Part shown: positions 10,501 through 20,340 of the stretch, piece by piece | Layout of the letters: the number at the start of each line of letters is the position of its first letter | How positions within the stretch are numbered: position 1 is the first letter of the stretch | NCBI RefSeq assembly: GCF_932526225.1 | Contig: NC_064044.1 | Location: forward strand, 2,545,001 to 2,609,000 | Direction: 5' to 3' | Length of the DNA stretch: 64,000 nt | From: Nematostella vectensis | Lineage: Eukaryota > Cnidaria > Anthozoa > Actiniaria > Edwardsiidae | Program-made: the position numbers and the translations under genes | Notes under the pieces: model-generated | Seen by the model: only the letters and a program-made list of their open reading frames with translations | Told to the model about the DNA's origin: nothing | Database searches by the model: none

Positions 10501-11237
10501 AGTAGGCCGCACGGGTGTACTCGAAGATATACAGCGTGGCGGCTCGAGCAGGTCAGAATCATTTGCTCCATTCATCGATGTGCCCTCTAAAGATGAATCT
10601 GCAAGAGGAGCAAAGCTGTTTTCTTCGATCAATCTTGTGTCTTCTACGAAATGTCCCGAGGAAAAATTTGGAAAAGTGCATATATTACAGATCCATGTTA
10701 GCTTCGACTCATCAACGTATCTCTGGTACGATTCACAAGACATGTAAATACATTTAGCATGCATCCAATGTCCGCACTCATCGCAGCATATTGCCTTTTG
10801 GTTTGACTTCGTAGGCTTTCCGCAAGCGCCGCAAGGGTGTTTGACGGGGCCAGGGTTCATCATCGAACAGTCGGAGGCAATTATCAACAGTAATTGCATG
10901 ACGCGTGACGAATTATTCAGATTTAATCTTGATGGTGGTGTGTGACGGTAGCGTGACATAGACTTAATAGATGCAAATGCAACCTCGACCGTGTTTGCTT
11001 GAGTGACCTCAAAGCCATGCTTGAACTTGGATGGAAATCCTTTAAAATTCGGCGTTGTCGAACATAACCTTGTTCCATTGATGGCTCTGAACAAGGCCAG
11101 ACACAGCACAAAGATGGTGAGCGAGATTCGAATGGCCATGAGTAGAAATGGGAGGTTTAAAGGTCAAGTAGACGGAGCACATTTAAAACGTGACCGACAT
11201 GGCCGGCTGACCGACATGGCCGGCTACCACAATTATT
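7558..11237 (-). mobile_element. Non-LTR (Jockey/CR1-group) retrotransposon, apparently full coding length
   Basis: A minus-strand element carrying one intact ORF. It is bounded on both sides by the repeat at 7484-7557 and 11238-11296, so the ends given are approximate. The 3' part after the stop is short, and no poly(A) tail is visible. The upstream leader contains a 17-bp tandem duplication GACCGACATGGCCGGCT near 11190-11225. It would lie in the intron between the exons at 3248 and 12981 if those belong to one gene. Confidence 0.6.
7624..11139 (-). CDS. Non-LTR retrotransposon polyprotein: PHD finger, APE endonuclease, reverse transcriptase
   Basis: An intact 1171-codon ORF. Residues 1-22 are hydrophobic and resemble a signal peptide. 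Residues 103-153 form a Cys4-His-Cys3 PHD-type zinc finger. Residues ~221-450 are an apurinic-type endonuclease, with MEINCNS, the Glu in FGCESKL (~258), GDFNCGDIDW (~368-377) and the terminal SDHD (~442-445). Residues ~715-960 are the reverse transcriptase, with LLLDYSKAFD (804-813), SGVPQGSVLGP (862-872) and the active-site FADD (893-896). The tail ends in the family's SFFPRAIRIWN and LEAFKTAALPAIRQL segments. The protein nicks target DNA and primes reverse transcription of its own RNA there. All visible catalytic motifs are present and the frame is unbroken, so the copy may be recent or active. The clade call (Jockey superfamily, CR1/L2-like) rests on motif style. The start at 11139 is the first ATG and has a purine at -3. 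Confidence 0.92.
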   Translation of the reverse strand: MAIRISLTIFVLCLALFRAINGTRLCSTTPNFKGFPSKFKHGFEVTQANTVEVAFASIKSMSRYRHTPPSRLNLNNSSRVMQLLLIIASDCSMMNPGPVKHPCGACGKPTKSNQKAICCDECGHWMHAKCIYMSCESYQRYVDESKLTWICNICTFPNFSSGHFVEDTRLIEENSFAPLADSSLEGTSMNGANDSDLLEPPRCISSSTPVRPTRRGPRNPAKLTCMEINCNSIQSSERAAIFASHVSTHKPDIIFGCESKLSPEDPTAASFPSDYNVFRKERSGSGGGGIFIAVKHDIPSYELPDITTNPEDESLWAAIRCANKKTVYICAFYKPPDAPATRLDFLQESIFKVFSQNKKSHPNIVISGDFNCGDIDWRNDPPSITNHSTASMMQKLLDLISNNALIQHVTKPTRPVSLKTLDLVISSTPALVSDITIHPGMSDHDIVKFNINTKTRRIKTPPHKVYLYNKMDLAALKRDVAKLSEDFTLCCEERSLEENWSFFEDRLKSAVESHIPYRFTKSKTSLPWITQSVKRQIRKRDRLLSKALKSNNKNSQAWRNYRHQRNHVVKLLKAAHNHYLNTVIGGSLGSNPKKFWSHVKHSRTESRGIPTLRQGNSMFISDKDKAEALNKYFESVFTMDDGVVPDLDPPTCPKISDITITQAGVFKQLAGLNVNKSNGPDGISPRVLRDLAKELSGVLCFIFNQSYQEGTLPKIWLNAMVVPVHKKSAKDQPQNYRPISLTCICCKIMEHIVLSHLNKHLAANNILSIFQHGFRQALSCETQLVLTFHDWATTLNHHGQVDALLLDYSKAFDKVSHSKLLKKLSHYGIEGKTLAWVSGFLRNRSQYVVVNGSHSSKVHVTSGVPQGSVLGPTLFLLYINDICEASKSQVRLFADDTIIYRPISTTDDHTALQEDLDGVYKWSSVWQMEFNVTKCYLLSVTKKRKPSTYVYTADAKPFTQVADQDYLGVRCNKQLRWGPHCSKIATKANKTLGAIRRTLKPCEPAVKERAYLSLVRPSLEYASAAWSPYTDTDVNRLEQVQKNAARFVTNNYSFQASSTELVKQLKWDTLETRRLFHQSVLMFKFYNNLVACPLPTSVSQPSYRVTRRHNHSFLQLQSNILSYNYSFFPRAIRIWNLLPSNVVNQVTLEAFKTAALPAIRQLKVPSHLRRL

Positions 11238-11296
11238 TAATATGTGGAGCAAAATCTACCACATTAATTGAATATGTGAAGCTGAAATCTATGGCG
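11238..11296. repeat. Direct repeat ATTGAATATGTGAAGCTGAA, right of the retrotransposon
   Basis: Two imperfect copies of the same ~32-bp unit found at 7484-7557 (AATATGTGGAGC..AAATCTACCACATT, then TTGAATATGTGAAGC..AAATCTA). Confidence 0.5.
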
Positions 11297-11451
11297 TCCT
11301 ATCTCCGCCAAAGTTCATGGTTGCGTATTTTCGATATGATTTTCATTTTACATGCAATGCTGTCCTTTCAATTGTTCTACTTTACAAATTCAACTTTCAA
11401 CTTTGCTTAGAAATTTGACCCTCTTGTCGTAGAATTTGTCATGGTCTTGGA

Positions 11452-11563
11452 TTTGGCATGGTTTTAAATTCGGCATGGTGTTGGATTTGGCATGGTTTTA
11501 ATTTTGGCATGGTCTTGGATTTGGCATGGTTTTAATTTTGGCATGGTTGGGAATTCGGCATCT
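11452..11563. repeat. Short minisatellite of GGCATGGT units
   Basis: About six copies of an 18-19 bp unit alternating GGCATGGTTTTAATTTT and GGCATGGTCTTGGATTT. The open frame across it is a by-product. Confidence 0.8.
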
Positions 11564-11689
11564 CAAACAGTACCGCAGTCCAGTACTTCTCTGGAACTTT
11601 TAAACTTATACTCATCTTACTTGGAAATGGCGGACCTCAAGACATCATCACTAATTGGATTATATTATCACAGCAATGGGCAGGCTACA

Positions 11690-12680
11690 AAAAGACAAAT
11701 TATTTTTATTATGAACAATCTAGATAAAAAAAAAGAAATTTGTTTTTATTTTGATTTGTATAACAAAAATGGCTATATTTTAATGGTAATGACAGACCTA
11801 CAGATTCTTAAATTAATTATTTTATTTTACGCATTACTTATGAATAATTCTAACTAATTTACTACATGAATATATAACAACAATAATTTTAAGAGCTATC
11901 TTTACAATACTGGTATTTTTCGATATGTTTCATACATATCACATAATCTAAGAAACCTATATTATCGAACCAATTTTATAATATTAAGCTACTGTACAAA
12001 AGCTTTTCATTTTACAAACCCTAATGAAATAGAACCAAATAGAACGAAATTTCGAATATTATTCTAAACGCCCTTTTACATATTACAATTATCACATCAA
12101 TAATTATTTATTAACAATTAAATTTCATATTTTAGAAAAAAACAATATATGATATTCCACTTCAGTTGTTTTAAAAAAGTAAGAACGAATTTATAAATAT
12201 TATTACAAATATCATTATACATATTACCAAAGTAACATCACGAATTATTTATCAAGAATTATTTATTTACAACTAAATTTCATATTTAGAAAGAAATATA
12301 TTATTTCATATCAGTTATTTTTTTATAAAAACGAAATATTATACATATAATTTATAAAAGTTATTACAAATGTCCTGTAACATTTTGAACAATTACATCA
12401 ATAATTGTTTATTTACAACTATATGTCATATTCTGAGAAGAACGAAATATTAATCTCACTTAAGTTCTAAAAGTAGAAACGAAATATTATACATATATTT
12501 TATACAACTTTATACAAATGTCCTATTGCATCAAAAGTTACAATAAAAATTATTAATTAACTACTAGATTTGTTCAGATATAAATCTAACACCACAAGTT
12601 TTCTATTCAGAAAAAAACAATAAATTTATTTATTATACATATCAAGGTTTTAAACCTTTTTATAGAATTTACTATAATTT
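11690..12680. repeat. AT-rich region with a degenerate ~150-bp tandem repeat
   Basis: Very AT-rich. TTTACAACTA(A/T)AT(T/G)TCATATT recurs near 12113, 12268 and 12414, and AACGAAATATTATACATAT recurs near 12340 and 12478, so an old tandem repeat of roughly 150 bp underlies the region. No gene was seen. Confidence 0.5.
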
Positions 12681-12980
12681 TTTTAAAATATTTTATTCAA
12701 TTATACACCACTAACCCTGCATACATCAGAGTCGACGTCACTGTTCTCACAGATTAAAGGTCAACTGGTATGTATATTAAAATCCACATAATATCTCATA
12801 TTAATGCTTTATATTGCTAACAGAGCCAGTGACATCACCTATTCTCGCAACCTAACAGCAACTAACCTTATAATCTCATTTTTAACATGCATACCATTGA
12901 TTACTACCCCACAATTTCTATACATGCGGTGTATTTGGTGTTGATGGGAAACCCATTAAGTTTTCCTATATCAACAACAG

Positions 12981-13095
12981 TGACGTTGCTACAAGAACTT
13001 GCTAGTCAAAATCTTCTGAGAAAGAACCTTGACTCGCTTGGCAGGGGTAGCAGTGGGATCAGCAGTGTTCCCAGCTCCACCAAATACCTTTGGAC
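12981..13095 (+). CDS. Candidate internal exon, unidentified gene
   Basis: The segment follows TTTTCCTATATCAACAACAG, a fair acceptor, and ends at GGAC then GTGAGT, a strong donor. Read after two leading bases it is open throughout (LLQELASQNLLRKNLDSLG, then a Ser/Gly-rich stretch ending KYLW). The entry phase matches the exit of the exon at 3248. The exit phase does not fit the coiled-coil frame at 52277. A second reading is a short exon from about 13054 (WDQQCSQLHQIPLD), which exits in phase 0 and would join that coiled coil, but its acceptor is poor. The true structure is unresolved. Confidence 0.35.
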
Positions 13096-13204
13096 GTGAG
13101 TGTTTCTTACTGTAGCGTACTGATATCTCTTTTTCTCTCTTTCGTTTCCTCCTCTTTTCTTTTTCTTCCTATCTTCTTCCTCTTCTCCACATCTCGCCTC
13201 TCGT

Positions 13205-13411
13205 CCAGAAAAAAGTTCATAATGCTGATCGCCTTTTTTCGTATTTTGTCTCTCTTAGGTGATTATGAAGTCTTTTTGTTTTTTTAAGGTACCCTTTAAA
13301 AGGGCATTTTCTTCTTCCTTCTCCCTTTTTGTCTTTTAAAACATAATTTTCAATTGTCCCTTCAGGCAATTGATGGACATCTCGCCATTTTCAAGTTGTG
13401 TTGAGTTGTAG
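13205..13411 (-). pseudogene. Highly diverged zinc-finger unit, outermost left copy
   Basis: The minus strand reads LPEGTIENY, then GEGRRKCPFKG and KRLHNHLRET, clearly the linker and finger 2 of the array protein. The second finger Cys is replaced (KGYLKK where the array has KGCFKN), and stops follow. It lies about 480-490 bp from the next diverged copy, the period of the array, so it is a decayed edge unit and not an unrelated gene. Confidence 0.65.
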
Positions 13412-13613
13412 TGAGTTTAAATCACTTGAGGAAACCATTCCACTGCCCGATAAGAAGTAAGCAAATCACGGCTAACATCATTTTATGGGATTCCCTTCCA
13501 GCCAATCAGGTTTCTTTTTAGTCAAATGATTTGAAGTTTATCTGTCACAGTACGCCTTAAAAAATGTAAACAATTTGGCGAAGGTATTGGAAGTTTTGCT
13601 ACAAAATGAGACA

Positions 13614-13945
13614 TTATGTACTTGTTCTTTGCAAGAAAAGTTTATACTGTTGATTATGTGAATAAACAACTGCGAGAATCCACATCTCGCATCTCGTCCA
13701 GAAAAAAAAGTTCATAATGCTGATCGCCTTTTTTTTGTGTGTCTCTCTTAGGTGATTATGAAGTCTTTTTTGTTTTTTAAGGCACCCTTTAAAGGGGCAT
13801 TTTCTTCGACCGTCTTCTGGTCCTGCCCTTACTTGTAGAAAATATCTTTTAGCCTCTACCGTCCATTTGTTGACATTCCTTAAATGGCGAAGCAAGTGGA
13901 CGACTTCACTATCACAGCAGGGGCAGCTGTGTTTTTTGATTGCAG
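13614..13945 (-). pseudogene. Diverged zinc-finger unit with both fingers, left array edge
   Basis: The minus strand encodes SCPCCDSEVVHLLRHLRNVN (finger 1, last His replaced by Asn), a linker ending GPEDGRRKCPFKG, and finger 2 ending KRLHNHLRETH, all in one frame. The array's start codon position reads ATT here, so no Met precedes finger 1. The linker has no long A tract, unlike array units. CCDSEVVH resembles the CCDAEVVH of the divergent right-end units more than the core CCETEVVH, so this may preserve an older state of the family. Confidence 0.65.
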
Positions 13946-13964
13946 GAATAACTATGCGGAATAA

Positions 13965-14072
13965 CTCATCACCACTATCATCACCATCCCCATCACTATC
14001 ATTATCACCACCACCATCACTATCATTACCACCATCATCACTACCACCATCACCATCACCACCATATTACTA
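13965..14072. repeat. (ATC/ACC)n microsatellite at the left array edge
   Basis: Imperfect CATCACC and CACTATC triplets. It interrupts the unit spacing between the diverged copy and array unit 1. Confidence 0.85.
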
Positions 14073-14465
14073 ATCTTCTCTTTCAGATCTCCAGTGTCAT
14101 CTTCGTCACCTACATCTTCTATTTCTTCTATTTCTTTTCTTGTTCTTTTTCTTCTTGAGGTGTTTTGGTTCTGTTTTTTTTTTTTTTTTTTTTTGTCTAT
14201 AAATTTTGCTATGCATAAAAAAAGTTTATATTTTTGGTCAGTTTTTTTTAATTTATGAGTTTCCCTTAAATGGTTGTGCAATTTTTTTGGGTTCTTGAAA
14301 CATCCTTTGAAAGGACATTTTCTTCTTCCTTCTCCCGTTTTTTTTTTTGGAATCATAATTTTTAATTGTCGCTTCAGGCCATTCATGCACGTTTCTCAAG
14401 TGTCGCGGTAAGTGGACTACTTCCGTCTCACAGCAGGGGCAGCATTTTTTCGGTCTTGGAGCCAT
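14073..14465 (-). pseudogene. Array unit 1 with a unique Lys/Arg-rich then acidic tail
   Basis: Finger 1 starts at 14465 (MAPRPKKCCPCCE) and finger 2 follows, but the linker tract has 11 T (plus strand), which splits the frame. After KYKLFL, where every other unit continues to a common ending, this copy diverges. It reads through a poly-Lys run into SRRKRTRKEIEEIEDVGDED and on to DLKEKI before entering the microsatellite. A basic then acidic tail looks like ordinary protein sequence and may be what the founder gene encoded downstream of the fingers. That is inference. Confidence 0.5.
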
Positions 14466-14638
14466 TACAACTGCGAAATTCCAAAAAAAGAAGGGTTAAT
14501 TAGCATCATGTGGTTCTCGTTATCATGCATAATGGCATCTAACACAATGAATCTCAATGCCCCCCACCCCCCCGAGATAACTATCGAGAAATGGGGGCTT
14601 TTGACGAAGTTTTTACATTTTATGTACTATTAAACATG

Positions 14639-17600
14639 TGAAGAACTCGGTGTGCAATCATCTTGTGTAATTTTATGAAATGGTGCTACAAGCAAGAAAA
14701 GTTTATATTTTTGGTCAGTTTTTTTTAATTTATGAGTTTCCCTTAAATGGTTGTGCAATTTTTTTGGGTTCTTGAAACATCCTTTGAAAGGACATTTTCT
14801 TCTTCCTTCTCCCGTTTTTTTTTTTGGAATCATAATTTTTAATTGTCGCTTCAGGCCATTCATGCACGTTTCTCAAGTGTCGCGGTAAGTGGACTACTTC
14901 CGTCTCACAGCAGGGGCAGCATTTTTTCGGTCTTGGAGCCATTACAACTGCGAAATTCCAAAAAAAGAAGGGTTAATTAGCATCATGTGGTTCTCGTTAT
15001 CATGCATAATGGCATCTAACACAATGAATCTCAATGCCCCCCACCCCCCGAGATAACTATCGAGAAATGGGGGCTTTTGACGAAGTTTTTACATTTTATG
15101 TACTATTAAACATGTGAAGAACTCGGTGTGCAATCATCTTGTGTAATTTTATGAAATGGTGCTACAAGCAAGAAAAGTTTATATTTTTGGTCAGTTTTTT
15201 TTAATTTATGAGTTTCCCTTAAATGGTTGTGCAATTTTTTTGGGTTCTTGAAACATCCTTTGAAAGGACATTTTCTTCTTCCTTCTCCCGTTTTTTTTTT
15301 TGGAATCATAATTTTTAATTGTCGCTTCAGGCCATTCATGCACGTTTCTCAAGTGTCGCGGTAAGTGGACTACTTCCGTCTCACAGCAGGGGCAGCATTT
15401 TTTCGGTCTTGGAGCCATTACAACTGCGAAATTCCAAAAAAAGAAGGGTTAATTAGCATCATGTGGTTCTCGTTATCATGCATAATGGCATCTAACACAA
15501 TGAATCTCAATGCCCCCCACCCCCCGAGATAACTATCGAGAAATGGGGGCTTTTGACGAAGTTTTTACATTTTATGTACTATTAAACATGTGAAGAACTC
15601 GGTGTTCAATCATCTTGTGTAATTTTATGAAATGGTGCTACAAGCAAGAAAAGTTTATATTTTTGGTCAGTTTTTTTTAATTTATGAGTTTCCCTTAAAT
15701 GGTTGTGCAATTTTTTTGGGTTCTTGAAACATCCTTTGAAAGGACATTTTCTTCTTCCTTCTCCCGTTTTTTTTTTGGAATCATAATTTTTAATTGTCGC
15801 TTCAGGCCATTCATGCACGTTTCTCAAGTGTCGCGGTAAGTGGACTACTTCCGTCTCACAGCAGGGGCAGCATTTTTTCGGTCTTGGAGCCATTACAACT
15901 GCGAAATTCCAAAAAAAGAAGGGTTAATTAGCATCATGTGGTTCTCGTTATCATGCATAATGGCATCTAACACAATGAATCTCAATGCCCCCCACCCCCC
16001 GAGATAACTATCGAGAAATGGGGGCTTTTGACGAAGTTTTTACATTTTATGTACTATTAAACATGTGAAGAACTCGGTGTGCAATCATCTTGTGTAATTT
16101 TATGAAATGGTGCTACAAGCAAGAAAAGTTTATATTTTTGGTCAGTTTTTTTTAATTTATGAGTTTCCCTTAAATGGTTGTGCAATTTTTTTGGGTTCTT
16201 GAAACATCCTTTGAAAGGACATTTTCTTCTTCCTTCTCCCGTTTTTTTTTTTGGAATCATAATTTTTAATTGTCGCTTCAGGCCATTCATGCACGTTTCT
16301 CAAGTGTCGCGGTAAGTGGACTACTTCCGTCTCACAGCAGGGGCAGCATTTTTTCGGTCTTGGAGCCATTACAACTGCGAAATTCCAAAAAAAGAAGGGT
16401 TAATTAGCATCATGTGGTTCTCGTTATCATGCATAATGGCATCTAACACAATGAATCTCAATGCCCCCCACCCCCCGAGATAACTATCGAGAAATGGGGG
16501 CTTTTGACGAAGTTTTTACATTTTATGTACTATTAAACATGTGAAGAACTCGGTGTGCAATCATCTTGTGTAATTTTATGAAATGGTGCTACAAGCAAGA
16601 AAAGTTTATATTTTTGGTCAGTTTTTTTAATTTATGAGTTTCCCTTAAATGGTTGTGCAATTTTTTTGGGTTCTTGAAACATCCTTTGAAAGGACATTTT
16701 CTTCTTCCTTCTCCCGTTTTTTTTTTTGGAATCATAATTTTTAATTGTCGCTTCAGGCCATTCATGCACGTTTCTCAAGTGTCGCGGTAAGTGGACTACT
16801 TCCGTCTCACAGCAGGGGCAGCATTTTTTCGGTCTTGGAGCCATTACAACTGCGAAATTCCAAAAAAAGAAGGGTTAATTAGCATCATGTGGTTCTCGTT
16901 ATCATGCATAATGGCATCTAACACAATGAATCTCAATGCCCCCCACCCCCCGAGATAACTATCGAGAAATGGGGGCTTTTGACGAAGTTTTTACATTTTA
17001 TGTACTATTAAACATGTGAAGAACTCGGTGTGCAATCATCTTGTGTAATTTTATGAAATGGTGCTACAAGCAAGAAAAGTTTATATTTTTGGTCAGTTTT
17101 TTTTAATTTATGAGTTTCCCTTAAATGGTTGTGCAATTTTTTTGGGTTCTTGAAACATCCTTTGAAAGGACATTTTCTTCTTCCTTCTCCCGTTTTTTTT
17201 TTTGGAATCATAATTTTTAATTGTCGCTTCAGGCCATTCATGCACGTTTCTCAAGTGTCGCGGTAAGTGGACTACTTCCGTCTCACAGCAGGGGCAGCAT
17301 TTTTTCGGTCTTGGAGCCATTACAACTGCGAAATTCCAAAAAAAGAAGGGTTAATTAGCATCATGTGGTTCTCGTTATCATGCATAATGGCATCTAACAC
17401 AATGAATCTCAATGCCCCCCACCCCCCGAGATAACTATCGAGAAATGGGGGCTTTTGACGAAGTTTTTACATTTTATGTACTATTAAACATGTGAAGAAC
17501 TCGGTGTGCAATCATCTTGTGTAATTTTATGAAATGGTGCTACAAGCAAGAAAAGTTTATATTTTTGGTCAGTTTTTTTTAATTTATGAGTTTCCCTTAA

Positions 17601-17796
17601 ATGGTTGTGCAATTTTTTTGGGTTCTTGAAACATCCTTTGAAAGGACATTTTCTTCTTCCTTCTCCCGTTTTTTTTTTTGGAATCATAATTTTTAATTGT
17701 CGCTTCAGGCCATTCATGCACGTTTCTCAAGTGTCGCGGTAAGTGGACTACTTCCGTCTCACAGCAGGGGCAGCATTTTTTCGGTCTTGGAGCCAT
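14639..17796 (-). repeat. Array units 2-8, mostly linker-frameshifted
   Basis: The ATGs lie at 14942, 15418, 15893, 16369, 16844, 17320 and 17796. All but 15893 carry an 11-T linker tract, so the finger-1 frame exits after the linker into a basic nonsense tail (70 codons). Finger 2 is then in frame only with an alternative upstream ATG (MNGLKRQLKIMIP, 77 codons). The unit ending 16844 has one T fewer downstream of finger 2. Confidence 0.85.
15606..15893 (-). CDS. Array unit 4: two-finger ORF, 95 codons, early stop
   Basis: The linker tract is 10 T, so both fingers are in one frame. A G-to-T change near 15605 in the tail codon after QDD creates a stop eight residues early. Confidence 0.6.
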   Translation of the reverse strand: MAPRPKKCCPCCETEVVHLPRHLRNVHEWPEATIKNYDSKKKTGEGRRKCPFKGCFKNPKKLHNHLRETHKLKKTDQKYKLFLLVAPFHKITQDD

Positions 17797-17959
17797 TACA
17801 ACTGCGAAATTCCAAAAAAAGAAGGGTTAATTAGCATCATGTGGTTCTCGTTATCATGCATAATGGCATCTAACACAATGAATCTCAATGCTCCCCACCC
17901 CCCGAGATAACTATCGATAAATGGGGGCTTTTGACGAAGTTTTTACATTTTATGTACTA

Positions 17960-18271
17960 TTAAACATGTGAAGAACTCGGTGTGCAATCATCTTGTGTAA
18001 TTTTATGAAATGGTGCTACAAGCAAGAAAAGTTTATATTTTTGGTCAGTTTTTTTTAATTTATGAGTTTCCCTTAAATGGTTGTGCAATTTTTTTGGGTT
18101 CTTGAAACATCCTTTGAAAGGACATTTTCTTCTTCCTTCTCCCGTTTTTTTTTTGGAATCATAATTTTTAATTGTCGCTTCAGGCCATTCATGCACGTTT
18201 CTCAAGTGTCGCGGTAAGTGGACTACTTCCGTCTCACAGCAGGGGCAGCATTTTTTCGGTCTTGGAGCCAT
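17960..18271 (-). CDS. Array unit 9: intact 103-codon two-zinc-finger ORF
   Basis: Reference form of the array protein, with finger 1 (residues 9-27), linker (28-49), finger 2 (50-70) and a basic-to-neutral tail (71-103). It opens the first of two 6-unit higher-order repeats. The spacer on its 5' side carries GATAAATG in place of GAGAAATG at about 18393 in the neighbouring copies' alignment; the variant itself sits at 17915-17922 on its 3' side. Confidence 0.62.
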   Translation of the reverse strand: MAPRPKKCCPCCETEVVHLPRHLRNVHEWPEATIKNYDSKKKTGEGRRKCPFKGCFKNPKKLHNHLRETHKLKKTDQKYKLFLLVAPFHKITQDDCTPSSSHV

Positions 18272-20340
18272 TACAACTGCGAAATTCCAAAAAAAGAAGG
18301 GTTAATTAGCATCATGTGGTTCTCGTTATCATGCATAATGGCATCTAACACAATGAATCTCAATGCCCCCCACCCCCCGAGATAACTATCGAGAAATGGG
18401 GGCTTTTGACGAAGTTTTTACATTTTATGTACTATTAAACATGTGAAGAACTCGGTGTGCAATCATCTTGTGTAATTTTATGAAATGGTGCTACAAGCAA
18501 GAAAAGTTTATATTTTTGGTCAGTTTTTTTTAATTTATGAGTTTCCCTTAAATGGTTGTGCAATTTTTTTGGGTTCTTGAAACATCCTTTGAAAGGACAT
18601 TTTCTTCTTCCTTCTCCCGTTTTTTTTTTTGGAATCATAATTTTTAATTGTCGCTTCAGGCCATTCATGCACGTTTCTCAAGTGTCGCGGTAAGTGGACT
18701 ACTTCCGTCTCACAGCAGGGGCAGCATTTTTTCGGTCTTGGAGCCATTACAACTGCGAAATTCCAAAAAAAGAAGGGTTAATTAGCATCATGTGGTTCTC
18801 GTTATCATGCATAATGGCATCTAACACAATGAATCTCAATGCCCCCCACCCCCCCGAGATAACTATCGAGAAATGGGGACTTTTGACGAAGTTTTTACAT
18901 TTTATGTACTATTAAACATGTGAAGAACTCGGTGTGCAATCATCTTGTGTAATTTTATGAAATGGTGCTACAAGCAAGAAAAGTTTATATTTTTGGTCAG
19001 TTTTTTTTTAATTTATGAGTTTCCCTTAAATGGTTGTGCAATTTTTTTGGGTTCTTGAAACATCCTTTGAAAGGACATTTTCTTCTTCCTTCTCCCGTTT
19101 TTTTTTTTGTAATCATAATTTTTAATTGTCGCTTCAGGCCATTCATGCACGTTTCTCAAGTGTCGCGGTAAGTGGACTACTTCCGTCTCACAGCAGGGGC
19201 AGCATTTTTTCGGTCTTGGAGCCATTACAACTGCGAAATTCCAAAAAAAGAAGGGTTAATTAGCATCATGTGGTTCTCGTTATCATGCATAATGGCATCT
19301 AACACAATGAATCTCAATGCCCCCCACCCCCCGAGATAACTATCGAGAAATGGGGGCTTTTGACGAAGTTTTTACATTTTATGTACTATTAAACATGTGA
19401 AGAACTCGGTGTGCAATCATCTTGTGTAATTTTATGAAATGGTGCTACAAGCAAGAAAAGTTTATATTTTTGGTCAGTTTTTTTTAATTTATGAGTTTCC
19501 CTTAAATGGTTGTGCAATTTTTTTGGGTTCTTGAAACATCCTTTGAAAGGACATTTTCTTCTTCCTTCTCCCGTTTTTTTTTTTGGAATCATAATTTTTA
19601 ATTGTCGCTTCAGGCCATTCATGCACGTTTCTCAAGTGTCGCGGTAAGTGGACTACTTCCGTCTCACAGCAGGGGCAGCATTTTTTCGGTCTTGGAGCCA
19701 TTACAACTGCGAAATTCCAAAAAAAGAAGGGTTAATTAGCATCATGTGGTTCTCGTTATCATGCATAATGGCATCTAACACAATGAATCTCAATGCCCCC
19801 CACCCCCCGAGATAACTATCGAGAAATGGGGGCTTTTGACGAAGTTTTTACATTTTATGTACTATTAAACATGTGAAGAACTCGGTGTGCAATCATCTTG
19901 TGTAATTTTATGAAATGGTGCTACAAGCAAGAAAAGTTTATATTTTTGGTCAGTTTTTTTTAATTTATGAGTTTCCCTTAAATGGTTGTGCAATTTTTTT
20001 GGGTTCTTGAAACATCCTTTGAAAGGACATTTTCTTCTTCCTTCTCCCGTTTTTTTTTTTGGAATCATAATTTTTAATTGTCGCTTCAGGCCATTCATGC
20101 ACGTTTCTCAAGTGTCGCGGTAAGTGGACTACTTCCGTCTCACAGCAGGGGCAGCATTTTTTCGGTCTTGGAGCCATTACAACTGCGAAATTCCAAAAAA
20201 AGAAGGGTTAATTAGCATCATGTGGTTCTCGTTATCATGCATAATGGCATCTAACACAATGAATCTCAATGCCCCCCACCCCCCGAGATAACTATCGATA
20301 AATGGGGGCTTTTGACGAAGTTTTTACATTTTATGTACTA

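Noticed and set aside
14412-14633. Plus-strand 73-codon frame (MDYFRLTAGAAFF) recurring in several units
   Set aside because: It is the antisense shadow of finger 1 and the spacer and is open only in units with a 7-C or 8-C spacer run, so it depends on a homopolymer and not on conserved coding.
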